Shown here piece after piece: positions 1 through 9,796 of a stretch of DNA of 31,819 bases. Positions within the stretch are counted from its first letter, which is position 1. Every line of letters begins with the position of its first letter. The notes under the pieces were generated by a model that searched no databases, had not been told where the DNA came from, and was given only the letters and a program-made list of their open reading frames with translations. The DNA lies in the NCBI GenBank assembly GCA_030267965.1, contig BRYA01000164.1, forward strand, positions 42,192-74,010. The letters run 5' to 3'. Source of the stretch: Triparma columacea (taxonomy: Eukaryota > Sar > Bolidophyceae > Parmales > Triparmaceae). The translations under genes were made by a program, and so were the position numbers.

Positions 1-74
1 GGGGGGGAAGGGGTGGGGAGTTAGAATTAAACTACCCCCTCCCCCTTCCTCCCCACCCCCTTCTTTTCCCTCAC

Positions 75-418
75 CTGATCTCAAGCATAACGCCCATGCC
101 TTTCGCAACTCTATCCCAGAATCCTCTCACATTCTTAAGTTCAAGGTGTCCGCATTTCCTGCTCCCGAAATTTCCCCAGGTCCCGTCTGGGTTAGGTAGG
201 TTGTAGAAGTGTAGCCCTGGGGGGCTAGGGGATGGGTTTAGGGTTATTGTGCAGGAGGTTAAGGACTCGTCGAGAGGGCAGAGGAAGGTTGTCGATACTC
301 TTATGGGTGAGGTAGGGTCATAAGGGGGGAGGAGGGACGATATTGAGGTACCTAAGGAGGAGGCTATGGAATATATGGTGGACTCTTGAAGGGGGGGAGG
401 GGAGGAGTTACGGTTCAC
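75..418 (-). CDS. Partial exon of an unrecognised gene (continues off the left edge)
   Basis: An open frame of about 110 codons that I do not recognise. It ends in a clear 5' splice site: ATCAG followed by GTGAGG, with the GT at 74-73, so the TGA just inside the intron is not the real stop and the gene continues beyond base 1. The most upstream in-frame start-like codon is GTG at 418, which a nuclear gene would not use, so the true start lies in an upstream exon or the exon begins at an acceptor such as the pyrimidine tract and AG near 383-400. The translation has a Pro/Ser-rich first half, then residues such as GLHFYNLPNPDGTWGNF and a more polar C-terminal part. No domain could be assigned. 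The upstream boundary is uncertain. Confidence 0.45.
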
Positions 419-1341
419 ATGGAGGACCTTTGAGGGGATGGAGGAGCCGGGGGGGAGAGGGGGGGAGGGGTGGATGCACGTGATTGATAACTGACCGTGG
501 GATTGAATCTGAGCAGAGTGTGTGTAGGTGGGGAGACAGAAGGAGATAGAGACGTGTTAAGGGGTTGTAAGGGGGTGAGGATGCAATATTACTGACGGTG
601 GCGCTATATATAGGGTTATTCGACAAGATTTGAGCATTTCCTCCGTTCGTTTTGAATAAATTGTGGGTTATTCTGTAAATCTAATGGGGTGACTCGACTT
701 GGGGTTCTAAAAATGGTTCCAAAATCCGATTTGATTTGAACATCTCACCTGATCAAGCATATGATTAAGGAAGCCTATACCAGTACTAATCGAATCATGT
801 CCCACTGTGAAATATTAGTGTTAGTTTGAGGCTATAAAAGAGGAATATATTGGAAAGGTGCGACTGCAGCACAGGAAAAGGCCTTACAAATAGAGCTTAC
901 ACCATCTCTATCAACTATTCGTACGGACAACTTACAAGATACTGACGTTTTGCCTTCGGGGGAGAGATTAGGAGAACAGGCATCGTATACTGACACTTTA
1001 ATTTCTGCCATGTTTATTTGGCCGAATTAATTTGTTCCTTGCATGTTTGAGTTTTGAGGTGGCCAGGTTTGAGGCCATGCTTCAGACTTGTTCGGACTTT
1101 GCTTCGGACTTGCTTGCTGATCCGGTCGCTGGGTCCAGTCGCTGGGTCCGGTCGCCGGGTTCGGTAGCTGGTGCTGTTGTTTTGTTGGTTATACCAAGAA
1201 AAAAGCTTTGTGAACCCTAACACTGTGAATACCATCTTGGTAAACAATTTAGAACATAACAAGGACACACTTCTAGCGCCACGTAATTTTAACAAGTGCT
1301 ACAACCGTGAAATAAAACAAACAGATCCAAGCTCCTTTCTA
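419..1341. other. Intergenic stretch with no closable gene
   Basis: No convincing gene is seen. The minus-strand frame at 408-626 begins with TTG and could be an upstream exon of the gene at the left edge, but no good splice pair links them. A plus-strand frame is open from 830 to 1030 (66 codons) with almost no ATG; it may be a decayed coding fragment or chance. A TATAAAAG motif lies at 833-840 without a matching gene. A short 13-bp tandem repeat is present near 1124-1174. Confidence 0.4.
1124..1174. repeat. 13-bp tandem repeat, about four copies
   Basis: Four adjacent variants of CCGGTCGCTGGGT are seen, with single-base changes (CCAGTCGCTGGGT, CCGGTCGCCGGGT, then a degenerate TCGGTAGCTGGT). 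It lies between genes. Function is unknown; it looks like a small minisatellite. Confidence 0.75.
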
Positions 1342-2091
1342 TCAAGAAACTCCCGCACTTGCAACCCCTTCACCTTCCCCCCCCTCCTTCCTCCTCCTTT
1401 TCTCCAGTGGGCATCCCTCGTTTTCCCTCCCGTAGAATCTCTTAAGTATCTCCACCCCCTCCTCATCCTTAACTCCCCCCTCCACGAATCTCTCCCCAAC
1501 TTGGCAGCAGTCCTTATCCCCATTCCCCCCGAACGCTTTCACCAGTGATCCACAACCTCCGAATCTAGGGTTAGAGCACCCGTAAACGACACCCACGAGG
1601 TTAGGTATCATAGCCAATGCCCCCGCGCACATGACGCAGGGTTCGCACGTGACCACACAGACAATAGGGTCATTATTCACCAAGCCCCCCTCCCCCTCGT
1701 CCTGTGGGGTGGAGATGGTGTCAGGGTAAGCACCTTCGTGTCCCGGCTCGGCAACGGTTCGGGTAAGCCCCCCTTCAACACCGGGGTTTGAACCTGGAAC
1801 GACCCCTAAGTCGCCGTCCCATGCTTCCCCGTTAACTGCACCGTCGCTTGCCATTCCCCTGTTGACAAGTCTATCCCACGCGACCATCTCGGCGTGTCTG
1901 GTAGGGTCCTTCGTCGCGTTAACTAGGTTGTGACCGACGCTTACGATCGCATTGAGACGGAGGTTGTAGAGAACGCAACCTACGGGTACCTCGGATTTTA
2001 GGAGGGCTAGAGAGGCCTGGTGGAGGGCTGAGGACATTAGGGTTGACTTGAGGGAATGGGATAAGGTAGTTTGAGGCGTTTCAGAGCTCAT
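1342..2091 (-). CDS. ADAT2: tRNA-specific adenosine deaminase, catalytic subunit (ADAT2/Tad2)
   Basis: A 249-residue single-exon protein starting at ATG 2091. It belongs to the cytidine/deoxycytidylate deaminase fold. The zinc-binding, proton-shuttling HAE motif is at residues 66-68 (context TRHAEMVAW) and the second zinc motif PCVMC at 151-155. GCSNPRFGGCGS around 171-182 matches the signature that follows the catalytic site in ADAT2. Having HAE rather than HPV argues for the catalytic ADAT2 and against the ADAT3 partner. The family converts A34 to inosine in tRNA anticodons as an ADAT2-ADAT3 heterodimer. An insert of about 65 residues (74-140) separates the two zinc motifs, longer than usual, and the C-terminus is Lys/Arg/Glu/Gly-rich. 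The next gene on the same strand ends 398 bp upstream of this start. Confidence 0.9.
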   Translation of the reverse strand: MSSETPQTTLSHSLKSTLMSSALHQASLALLKSEVPVGCVLYNLRLNAIVSVGHNLVNATKDPTRHAEMVAWDRLVNRGMASDGAVNGEAWDGDLGVVPGSNPGVEGGLTRTVAEPGHEGAYPDTISTPQDEGEGGLVNNDPIVCVVTCEPCVMCAGALAMIPNLVGVVYGCSNPRFGGCGSLVKAFGGNGDKDCCQVGERFVEGGVKDEEGVEILKRFYGRENEGCPLEKRRRKEGGEGEGVASAGVS

Positions 2092-2489
2092 TTCTAATTG
2101 TTATGCAGATGATGTGGAGGGAGGAAAGGGAGGTGGAGGGGGGGGTGGGGAGTGGAGGGGGGGATTATGGGATAGAGGGATGATAGAGGGATAATTTCTA
2201 TAATATGTGGGGGAAAGGAGGAGAGAGAAGGGCTGAAAAGTAGGGTGGAAGGGTTGATTGACGCTTTGAGATTTATTTTGGTGATTTAGGAATTATTGAT
2301 TTAGGACAGAGGAAAAGTTCAGGAAGATGGAAATTATACCAAGCTTTATTGACGTCCGTCCGTAGCATTTATTTTTTAACGCGTCTGTTAGTAACATTAT
2401 ATTCTCTCTTCCACACGGGAGAAGATGAACTTTCTTCGAACTTATACAGGATTTCATAAAAAGTAAAAAGTCATGCTAAGTTTTGACAT
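2092..2489. other. Intergenic region between two minus-strand genes
   Basis: The ADAT2-proximal 120 bp is a purine-rich G-tract (2110-2230). The rest is AT-richer and should contain the 3' end of the membrane-protein gene at 2490. No open frame, RNA gene or clear TATA element was seen. Confidence 0.4.
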
Positions 2490-4826
2490 TCATCGATCCT
2501 CCTCCTCTCCATCCCCACCTGCCGTCTGCGTCGCAAATATGTCCCCCAAGGAGCTTCGTCGCCTCTGTTCTATTATCTTTTTCACGTTATTCGTCCGGAG
2601 CCTCACCAGGATCTCGGGGTCGGTCACGAAATCATCAGGTATGACAGATCGCTTCTGATCGTTGAACCACTCTGGAGGTTCTTCCAACCACAATGGCAGT
2701 CGCTCATTGATCCACGCCTTAACCTCTGCGCCAATCTTGTGCGCCCACTTGTGTCTATTATTATGGAAAATCCAAAATCTCTGTTCGTCTTCCTCGTTCT
2801 TGGTGAAAAACTCTTGACAACTTTCATTGCTTGTTTTCGTGCTGATGAAGGTATGCAGGTACACTCTCTTCATCGACACTAGCAGAGTCGTGTAAGACAC
2901 GACCATCCCAGCACATGCAAGCACCATGATTGTGACAACGGTGCTCTCCTCCAATCCGCTCTCTTCTCCTCCGACAATCTGATTATCCTCGCCCAACTCA
3001 ACGTCCTCAAAGAACGTTGAGTTGAGGAACGTTGAGTTGGGCGAGGATATGACATCGTCGATGACCTTCTCATACTGCAGCGCTGAAACAACACCCATGA
3101 CTACAGTCAAACCTAAACTGAAAGTGAAATACGCACCGCCAACCTCGTTAGGATGTCGAAATTGGACAACAGCGGTCCAGTCGACAATGACCTTAATTGT
3201 CCAACGGGCCATCCACGAAAGGAACACTCCCAAGCCACCGTGTATGGGCAACCAATACCAAAGATCTCGCCTCAGCCCTTTAATCGCGAAGTAAATGAGA
3301 AGCTCTCCTCCCAGCAGCGTAGCCACCTCTGAAATCCCGCCCTTGATGTAGAAAAGAACACACGCAAAGCTGCGCGTAAGCAGGTTGAAAGCCGAAAGGA
3401 AGTACAGCGAAGCGAACACCTTCACCTTACCCTTCACATTGCTCGGAATATACCCGTAAAATGATCGCCTATACTTCCGATTCTCCTTACCCAAATCCCA
3501 GTCCCATGATGTGACTGCCGATGTGAAAGCGGCCGTCAAGATGCAGAACGCAAATGAGAAAAGCGCGCTCCTGGTAGGCTTAGACTCTGACATCAATAGC
3601 GCAGACAGTTGGATCAGCGTCCCAGGGATAGCCTCTGCCACCAATTCAGCACTCTTATTCCACGTCAACTCAGTCTGTGCATCCACCAGATGTCCCTCCT
3701 CTTGTGCTGACCCACTTGCAACGCGCCACGCATCAACCCCTGGCTTCACAAGAGACCAGACATAAAACTGCTCCTTTAACTGTCTCTGCCACGGCTTCGT
3801 TCTATTCTGAGCAAATGCAACAAAAGCTTGTAAAGCGAGGTTGGTCAAGAGACTCCCAAGGGACGCCCATGCATACCCCCACAAGCTCCTTGTCTGAAAG
3901 TACTGCACGATCATCATAATGTCCGTAACCAAATCTCCTATACTCAAAGCCGCTGCGAAGAAAAGCTTAGCCTTGGCTAGCTTCTGCTTATCCCCGAGCC
4001 CTAGTTTAATGACTTTCATGTGCAATTTATGGAAGTTCTCTACGACCTGGTTCAGCTCCTTCATGCACGGATAACTCTCGAAGAATTTCTCAACAGCGTC
4101 CTCGTCAGTAGCTTCCAGTCTCAGGGAGTACAGCATCCCATCGGCAAGTGTCTTCACGTCGCCCATCGTCAGATCGTACAAGCCCACATCACACACTGGC
4201 TTCTTACCAGGGACGGGCCTCTGCATGTCGAGCTGCTCGAGGTATGCAGATATGACTTCGGCGTTATCTTTCAGTTTGGTTTTCATAGTAAAGGCACGGG
4301 GAATCTTAGCCTTGGCTAGCTTCTGCTTCTCCCCAAGCCTATCTTTCAAGAAAGATAGGCTTGTGACGTGCATTTTATCAAAGTTCTCAAAGACCTCGCT
4401 CAGCTCCCTCATGCATGGATAACACTCCAGGAACTTCTCAGCAGCGTCCTCCGCCGACGGTTCCTGTCTCAGGAAGTATAGCATCCCTTCAGCAAGTACC
4501 TTCACGTCGCCCGTCGTCAGATCACTCAAGTCAGTGTCACAGACTGGCCTCTTAGCAGGGATGCTCCTGGTGTTCATTAACTCATACATGTATTCAAATG
4601 CGACTTCCCCGCCATTTTTCAGTTTTTTCTTCTTGGTACTGGAGCGTCGTGGGACCCTCATCGCTCCATTGTCATTGTCATTGTCTGCGACTTTCCTCTC
4701 AGACACAACAACAGACTTATTCGGTTCACCCTCTTCTTCACTACGGGGGGTATTTTGTTTCATAACGGGTGATGTATGTGCGTTAACGTAGTCGCCGGAG
4801 GGGTCAGATTTTGGAACGATTTTCAT
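2490..4826 (-). CDS. Multi-pass membrane protein with duplicated N-terminal helical repeat; paralogue of the 20075-28379 gene
   Basis: A 778-residue intronless protein starting at ATG 4826. After a polar, Lys-rich N-terminus (1-68) come two copies of a roughly 113-residue helical repeat (about 69-285); both contain a PVCD..L.DLT.GDVK.LA.GMLY core and a YPCM.EL motif, and both end in KQKLAKAK. About eight to ten hydrophobic segments follow (about 287-640), with landmarks GDLVTD, KPGVDAWR, AEAIPGTLIQL, FYGYIPSN, RDLWYWLP and QFRHPNEVGGAYF. The C-terminal tail contains EEPPEWF. The same landmarks in the same order occur twice in the 20075-28379 protein, so the two genes form a family. The D-TD, E-A-P-x-x-x-Q-L spacing is faintly like XK-related scramblases; this is inference only. 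It is divergent from the gene at 5004, sharing a 177-bp promoter region. Biochemical function is unknown. Confidence 0.85.
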   Translation of the reverse strand: MKIVPKSDPSGDYVNAHTSPVMKQNTPRSEEEGEPNKSVVVSERKVADNDNDNGAMRVPRRSSTKKKKLKNGGEVAFEYMYELMNTRSIPAKRPVCDTDLSDLTTGDVKVLAEGMLYFLRQEPSAEDAAEKFLECYPCMRELSEVFENFDKMHVTSLSFLKDRLGEKQKLAKAKIPRAFTMKTKLKDNAEVISAYLEQLDMQRPVPGKKPVCDVGLYDLTMGDVKTLADGMLYSLRLEATDEDAVEKFFESYPCMKELNQVVENFHKLHMKVIKLGLGDKQKLAKAKLFFAAALSIGDLVTDIMMIVQYFQTRSLWGYAWASLGSLLTNLALQAFVAFAQNRTKPWQRQLKEQFYVWSLVKPGVDAWRVASGSAQEEGHLVDAQTELTWNKSAELVAEAIPGTLIQLSALLMSESKPTRSALFSFAFCILTAAFTSAVTSWDWDLGKENRKYRRSFYGYIPSNVKGKVKVFASLYFLSAFNLLTRSFACVLFYIKGGISEVATLLGGELLIYFAIKGLRRDLWYWLPIHGGLGVFLSWMARWTIKVIVDWTAVVQFRHPNEVGGAYFTFSLGLTVVMGVVSALQYEKVIDDVISSPNSTFLNSTFFEDVELGEDNQIVGGEESGLEESTVVTIMVLACAGMVVSYTTLLVSMKRVYLHTFISTKTSNESCQEFFTKNEEDEQRFWIFHNNRHKWAHKIGAEVKAWINERLPLWLEEPPEWFNDQKRSVIPDDFVTDPEILVRLRTNNVKKIIEQRRRSSLGDIFATQTAGGDGEEEDR
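2984..3049. repeat. 20-bp perfect inverted repeat inside the membrane-protein gene
   Basis: Arms 2984-3003 and 3030-3049 are exact reverse complements (the left arm ends CCCAACTCAACG and the right arm begins CGTTGAGTTGGG). The 26-bp spacer contains a smaller CCTCAA/TTGAGG inverted pair. The element sits in frame and encodes a loop between hydrophobic segments. Confidence 0.9.
4335..4362. repeat. 13-bp palindrome with 2-nt spacer inside the membrane-protein gene
   Basis: AAGCCTATCTTTC (4335-4347), AA, then GAAAGATAGGCTT (4350-4362) form a perfect stem. It falls in the first of the two N-terminal repeats, at a place where the second repeat has a different, shorter sequence. Confidence 0.9.
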
Positions 4827-4951
4827 CTGATTTCCTTAATGGAAGGATCGGATAAATAAATCCTAGGGATTCCTTAAGGGAGAGCAGGGAGAGTTCGGAG
4901 ACAGAATTTCAGGATTTGATTGGATTTTACGGGTAGAGTTTTATAGGTCCC

Positions 4952-4957
4952 TATAAA
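4952..4957 (+). promoter_or_regulatory. TATA-like element upstream of the secreted-repeat gene
   Basis: TATAAA lies 47 bp upstream of the ATG at 5004, in the 177-bp divergent intergenic region. If used, it would give a very short 5' untranslated region. Confidence 0.4.
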
Positions 4958-5003
4958 CGGTGTTTAGCCCCCAACCTTTTCACTTTAGCCTCTCAAAGTA
5001 ACG

Positions 5004-6717
5004 ATGAAGCTCTTTCTCCTTGCCTCCATGGCTTCTTGTGCTGCTGCGTCTTTCATGAAGCCTAATTTTTCCCACCTCCTTGAGAAAGGGCGAAGACTGC
5101 AGACTGAGGAAAGTTTTGAGGACGATGACGATGACGGACCCAACTGCAACGGGCCGGAGGATTGCAATGCGGATGGCGACGACGACTTCTGCGCTCTCCC
5201 CGAAAAATCCTCGTCCTACAATCTCCGCAGGAGGCTCTTTGCTGATTTTAAGGGCTACGGTAAGTCCAAACACTGGGGAAGGAGGAGAAAAGAGGGGAGG
5301 ATGCGCGCGCCCCGCCCTCCCTTGAACTAACCCGGTTTGCTCAAACACTCCACCCCCCCCCCCCCGCCTCTCCCCAACGGCTCCCGTTATCCCTGTCCAT
5401 GCAGAGGGCTACTGCAGCGATCCTACGTGCATGGCAAGCAGCCCCGTTTTCTACCAGTTTGCCGCCTCCGGCCAGCTGGGGGGGGACAACTTTCTCACTT
5501 CCATGCGCGATCAAGGCGGCTGCGATGAAGGTGGCATTGCTGACCAGTTTATTAGTCACGCCGAAGATGAGTGCAGCGCTGACGACCTAGGGTTAATTCA
5601 GGGTTTCAAGAGCTTGGGATGCAGTTACGGCATGGCTTGCGACGTCCCCTCAGGCGCGTTGCCTACGGCGGAGTTCTGCAGCGAGTGCGAGGGTCCCTTG
5701 TTGGACTTTTTAAACCTACCAGCCGCACAAGATGATGATACTCCAATGATCAAATCTTTTTTACCCGTCATGTGCCAGTGCCCCGGTTTCGCTGCAGAGA
5801 ATCTTCTTGAAAGTTCGACTGGGAACGTATGCGCCTTTGTAAACGAGGACGCCGCTTGCCAGGAAATGATCAGGGCGCTGATGATCCAAATTACCCCATC
5901 TCTAAGTGACTTCGACTTGGCGGTTGGAGCATGTGCTTGTAACGGCGAAGTTGACTTTGAGAACCCGGACCTTTGTGGGTTGAGCGACAAGGACGCCACG
6001 TGTCAGGAGGCCGTCAGGGATGCCTTCATTTCCAACTTCCAGTTAGAGGATGGGACCACTCCCACTTACGACGAGGCATCTACGATCTTCGACTCGCAGG
6101 TTGCAATTTGTGCTTGTAACGGGTGGGACTTTGAGAATCCAGACTGGTGTGGGTTTGACGACGAGAACGCCGCGTGTCAGGATGCCGTCAGGGCTTCCAC
6201 CATTGCCTTTTTGCAGGCGAGTGTTCCGAACTCGGATGGAAGCATGCCCACTTACGACGAGGCATCTGCGTTGTACGAAGTCTATAAACAGGGGCAGACT
6301 GGATTATGCGCTTGTAACGGCGAGTGGGACCTTGAGAATCCGGACTGGTGTGGGTTGAGCGATTTGGGCACCATGTGCGAGGAGGCCGTCAGGGATGCCA
6401 ACATTGCCTACTTCCAGGCGAGTGTTCCGAATGCGGATGGAAACTTGCCCACTTACGACGAGGCATCTACGATGTACGAAGGCTTTAAATTGTCGCAGAC
6501 TGGATTGTGCGATTGTGAAGGCGCGTGGGACGTCAATAACCCGGACTGGTGTGGGTTGAGCGATTTGGGCACCATGTGCGAGATGGCCGTCGAGACTGTC
6601 ACCGTTGCCTACTTCCAGACGCTTCCGAATGCAGATGGGTCCATGCCCACTTACGACGAGGCATACCAAGCGTACCAAGGCTATAAATCGTACGAGCTTG
6701 CAAACTGCGGCGTATGA
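5004..6717 (+). CDS. Secreted cysteine-rich tandem-repeat protein (two exons)
   Basis: Exon 1 is 5004-5259 and ends at G|GTAAGT. The intron is 5260-5404 and exon 2 is 5405-6717. Phase 1 matches on both sides and gives 522 residues. Residues 1-16 (MKLFLLASMASCAAAS) are a signal peptide, followed by an acidic, Asp-rich stretch. A cysteine-rich region follows, then four tandem repeats of about 59-67 residues. Each starts with CxC (CACNG or CDCEG), continues with NPDWCGL and a third cysteine segment (such as TMCEEAVR), and ends with PTYDEA; a diverged earlier copy begins at CQCPG. The last two copies are nearly identical in DNA over a 201-bp period. Regular cysteine spacing suggests disulfide-bonded extracellular or cell-surface modules. 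I do not recognise the family. The gene is divergent from the membrane protein at 2490-4826. Confidence 0.85.
5928..6714 (+). repeat. Four tandem coding repeats (about 177-207 bp each)
   Basis: Repeats begin at each CxC-N-G or CxC-E-G codon group. The third and fourth share long identical stretches (for example GGACTGGTGTGGGTTGAGCG near 6342 and 6543), a 201-bp spacing. Similarity increases toward the 3' end, as expected for recent end-copy duplication. Confidence 0.8.
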
Positions 6718-7437
6718 TGTACGAAAGCATGCTCTCTATACACTCTAACCCCGACTACTGTGCCTCAATCGCTGTGCCCTAATCCTTTGGGTGGGGACTT
6801 GAGCTTGAAGGACGGGGAGAAGATAGAAGAAGATTGCAGAGGGGGAGGGTGGGGGAAGCCACGACGAAGACGGGAGGTTTCGGGTTACTGAGACCCCGGT
6901 TTTAAGGCCCGACGGGGGGGGGGGGAAGACATCGACTGGAACTAATGGTGTCCTAAGGGCGCTAATTGTCGTGGACAGTCAATCGAGTATAAAAAGAAGT
7001 TAGTAGGTTTAATGTCAAATTGTATGTTTACTCAGCTGCCTTCCTGGCGGCGGCGGCAATGTGTATAAGGTCCATCCAACTTGGTCCTTGGTCTGGTCAT
7101 GTCCTGAGAGATTTTGGGGTGGGGCCATTTACTTTTTTGGCAAATTAAGAGTAAGAAAATGAGTATACGCAAATGATAAAGTACTCCCCTCCCCTCTACA
7201 CTCTATAAAAACTCACTAGGTGGTATTCCACCCCGTGAAATCCAGTTCCTTCAAAAAGCCTAACAAGATACAATCGTCGGTGAAAAATCCCCTCTTCAAC
7301 CCTCTCCCCTCTCCTCCATAACTCTCCTACGAACCCTAACTAACTCCCCTCCTCTCCTCCCTCTCACCTTCTCCCTCCCCATCCTCCTTAAAGGTAATCC
7401 GTTAGTCCCCTTAAAAAATCCCCCCGCAAAAAATAAA
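6718..7437. other. Long intergenic region, possible unresolved minus-strand exon
   Basis: No complete gene could be closed. A TATAAAAA motif lies at 6988-6995 and a TATAAAA at 7204-7210. On the minus strand, a frame ending at a TAA near 7034 reads as a plausible C-terminus (SWMDLIHIAAAARKAAE), but it has an in-frame stop only about 22 codons upstream, so it could only be a terminal exon whose partner I cannot find. Bases 7290-7436 are a C-rich tract leading to the next start codon. Confidence 0.3.
7204..7210 (+). promoter_or_regulatory. TATA-like element upstream of the lumen-protein gene
   Basis: CTCTATAAAAACTC contains TATAAAA, 234 bp upstream of the ATG at 7438. A leader of about 200 nt, largely C-rich, would follow. 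Confidence 0.4.
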
Positions 7438-8128
7438 ATGTCAAACCACCATTACCTCCTACCTCTACTCCTATATCTACTCCTCCTCCTTCACCTCCCC
7501 TCAACATCATCCTACACTCCCCTCTTACCCTCCCGTCGTTCATTCCTTACAACCACAACCGTCACCCCTTTAATACTCCCTGTATTATCCACACCCTTAC
7601 CATGTTACGCGTCAGGTGGAGCAACCGCAGGTGGTGTGTACCTTTTGAGCGCTAAACAGCGGTACTCAGAGAGGTGTTTATCCGGTAGTAAAAGTTTGGT
7701 ATCTGTTATAAACAGTGAGGGTGATTATAATGGTTGGTATGTAGGTAATAGTGTAGGTGAATGGGGTGATTTTAAGACGGCTGGTTACTTACTTAGTAAC
7801 GCGTTTAGGAGAAGTAGTAGTACACCACCGGAGAAACTTGAGGCTGTTAAGAAGTGGAGGGAGGTTGAGAAAGTCGTCGATGTTATGGGGAAGAAGGGAG
7901 GGAAAGGGAAGGTTGGGAAGGAGGTTGTTGAAGAGAAACTCGAGGCTTGGATTAGGGAAGGTGAGGGGAGAGCGGGGGAGGAGGTGGGGGTTGTTGGAGG
8001 AGGTGGGGGTTGTTGTGACGGGATGGGGTTTTTGGGGTTCTGATAAGAATCGAAAACACTCACACCCTTACCACACCACACTAAACTCTCTTGCAGTGGA
8101 GCTGGCGGATGGTATTAAGGGCCTTTGA
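7438..8128 (+). CDS. Predicted thylakoid-lumen protein with Tat signal (two exons)
   Basis: Exon 1 is 7438-7960, ending at GAAG|GTGAGG. The intron is 7961-8096 (ends TTGCAG) and exon 2 is 8097-8128. Phase 1 joins cleanly and gives 184 residues; the unspliced frame would add an implausible Gly-rich tail. The N-terminus is tripartite: an ER signal core of leucines (about 7-20), a short Ser/Pro/Thr segment, then SRRSFL with the twin arginine at 33-34, a hydrophobic stretch, and a likely cleavage after CYA. This is the layout of a protein sent through a complex plastid to the thylakoid lumen by the Tat route. The mature part (about 57-184) is helical and charged, ending VELADGIKGL. A PsbQ- or Psb31-like helical bundle is possible, but I do not recognise it. 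It converges with the dioxygenase gene. Confidence 0.75.
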
Positions 8129-8518
8129 CTGGAGGGGTCTGTTAGGATTGGAGGTTGGTATTTTACGGTTGGTATTAATAATGCATGAGATAATGTAAAT
8201 GAAATATACTGGATGAAAAACCTTCGCCCTTCTTGATCCTCTTTTTTGCCCCAATTCTTGTCGGCCTTTTCTTTGTGCCTTTACGGACACGCGGGGGACG
8301 CGCTAAAAACCAGACAACGAGGCAAGATTCGGGGCAGGCCATTTAAGGACAGGGGAGGACCTGCGGGGAATGACACAGGGAAGGAGGGTGTGGAGGAAAA
8401 GAAGTAGGTGGAAACCATGGACGCGTTCGTTCGAGGACAAGAAGGTGTTCTCGAAGTTTCTCAAAAGGCATATAAGAAAATAGGTTGGCGTGGAATTATA
8501 ATAGGTTCAGAATGTTAG
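8129..8518. other. Intergenic 3' flanks of two convergent genes
   Basis: AT-rich just after the lumen-protein stop (8155-8215), then mixed composition. It should hold the 3' untranslated regions of the genes on both sides. No open frame with an ATG, hairpin or RNA gene of note was seen. Confidence 0.4.
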
Positions 8519-9598
8519 TCATGGTTTTATTTTTTCCTCCCCAATCATATCATTCACGATTGTAACCCTATGCATCCTCCTGCTGTAACCTGTGTAATCG
8601 GAACAGGCGTAATGCTGGGTTGAACGGTTGTCCCAGATAGCAACGTCACCTAAGGACCAAGACCAACGACAGGAGTAGATCGGACGGGAGAGATGGGAGA
8701 ATAGGTAGTTTAGGAGACTGTGGGGTTTGGGGGGATGGGGGGTGTGAGAATTAAAAAAACGATCGGGAGGGGGGAATTATTTCCTCCCTCTCTTCCTTAC
8801 CGTCTACTCTCATCAGCCATCATCCCGACGACGTGTACAGTAAACCCCTCGTTAACAAACAAACATTCCTCCCCCGTAACTGGATGAACTCTAACAATCG
8901 GCCATACCGCGCTCCCGAATTTAGCGTGACCTTCGTTTATACCTTCAGCTCCCTCTTTGGCGTAAGTATTCCTGAAAGACCCCATATCATGTACAGCCTC
9001 CAATCCCCTTAAATCCTCCTTCATACCCTTCGGGAGATCTCGGAATGCGGAAGCAGTGTTTAGCCAGAGTGTGTCACCACCTGTTGGGGGGAGAAGACGG
9101 GGCCAGAGAACGGAGGCGAAGGGGGGGGAGGAGGACCAGGAACAATCCGTGTGCCATTCGGCACCATCGGGGGGGTTGGAGGATGAGTGGGATACTAAGA
9201 GAGGGGAGGGGGACGTCAGAGATATAGAGAAAGATGGGAAGGCGGTCGGTGCGTACGATATTCCTCTCACCTACAGCCAATGGTGATGATGGGTCGGGTG
9301 AGAAGACAGGGTGTGGTCCTTCCAATGTACCTAGTGTCTTTGCGAATTCCACCAGTATATCGTCAGCTTCTGAATCGGCCACGGAGTCTTGCGGAGGGTC
9401 GGAGGAGCGTAAGAAGCAGACGCCGTGTTTCATGAGGTTCTCATGGACAACGGAAGAGTCGAGGTTGTGCAAACCCATGTTTAGGACTATGCCACAGTTC
9501 GGGGTTAGAACCCTTGCAGATTTATTGAGGGGGGTACTCGAGAGACATCGGGAGGACAGACGTGCATGGGAAATGGGACGGGTCAGCAAGCCCAGCAT
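8519..9598 (-). CDS. TauD/TfdA-family Fe(II)/2-oxoglutarate dioxygenase, predicted mitochondrial (three exons)
   Basis: Exons are 9598-9271, 9194-8801 and 8717-8519, joined at GTGAGA/TTAG and GTAAGG/CACAG with matching phases 1 and 2, giving 306 residues. The facial triad is visible: H124 and D126 in EWHTDCSW, and H276 in WDNRSTQHYA. R287 in YSRRMHR lies 11 residues after the distal histidine, the usual place for the 2-oxoglutarate-binding arginine. GGDTLW is also typical. The last exon is very like bacterial taurine dioxygenase, so oxidative release of sulfite from a sulfonate is a reasonable guess; the substrate cannot be read from sequence. MLGLLTRPISHARLSSRCLS at the start lacks acids and is Arg-rich, as in mitochondrial presequences. 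The ATG at 9598 was chosen because the frame upstream has only a GTG. It is divergent from the topoisomerase gene, 198 bp apart. Confidence 0.9.
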
Positions 9599-9796
9599 TT
9601 TTATTTGTTGCTCTTTTTGCTCATCATCATTCCTTCGTGCACTGAAGCCCTCACTCTTCACCTTCTCTTCACCTTCTTCAGCTGTTTGTTGATGAAAATT
9701 GCCTTAAACTTTCTTTCTTCCTAACCCTTCCCAGCGTTAGTATATTAGCATATTTAGTGTTCACAACCGTTATTGTGCTCAATTTAGTTCAGTAAT

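Noticed and set aside
408..626. Minus-strand open frame of 72 codons
   Set aside because: It starts with TTG, is Pro/Ser-rich low complexity, and no good donor links it to the downstream exon. It is kept only as a possible upstream exon.
833..840. TATAAAAG as a promoter
   Set aside because: No gene with a supported start follows within a reasonable distance on the plus strand.
7033..7110. Minus-strand C-terminus-like frame (SWMDLIHIAAAARKAAE)
   Set aside because: It is only about 22 codons long before an in-frame stop, and no donor exon could be found upstream. It is left as a note.
7785..8081. Minus-strand frame opposite the lumen-protein gene
   Set aside because: It is a Pro/Ser shadow of G-rich codons; the plus strand has a tripartite targeting signal and a clean intron.
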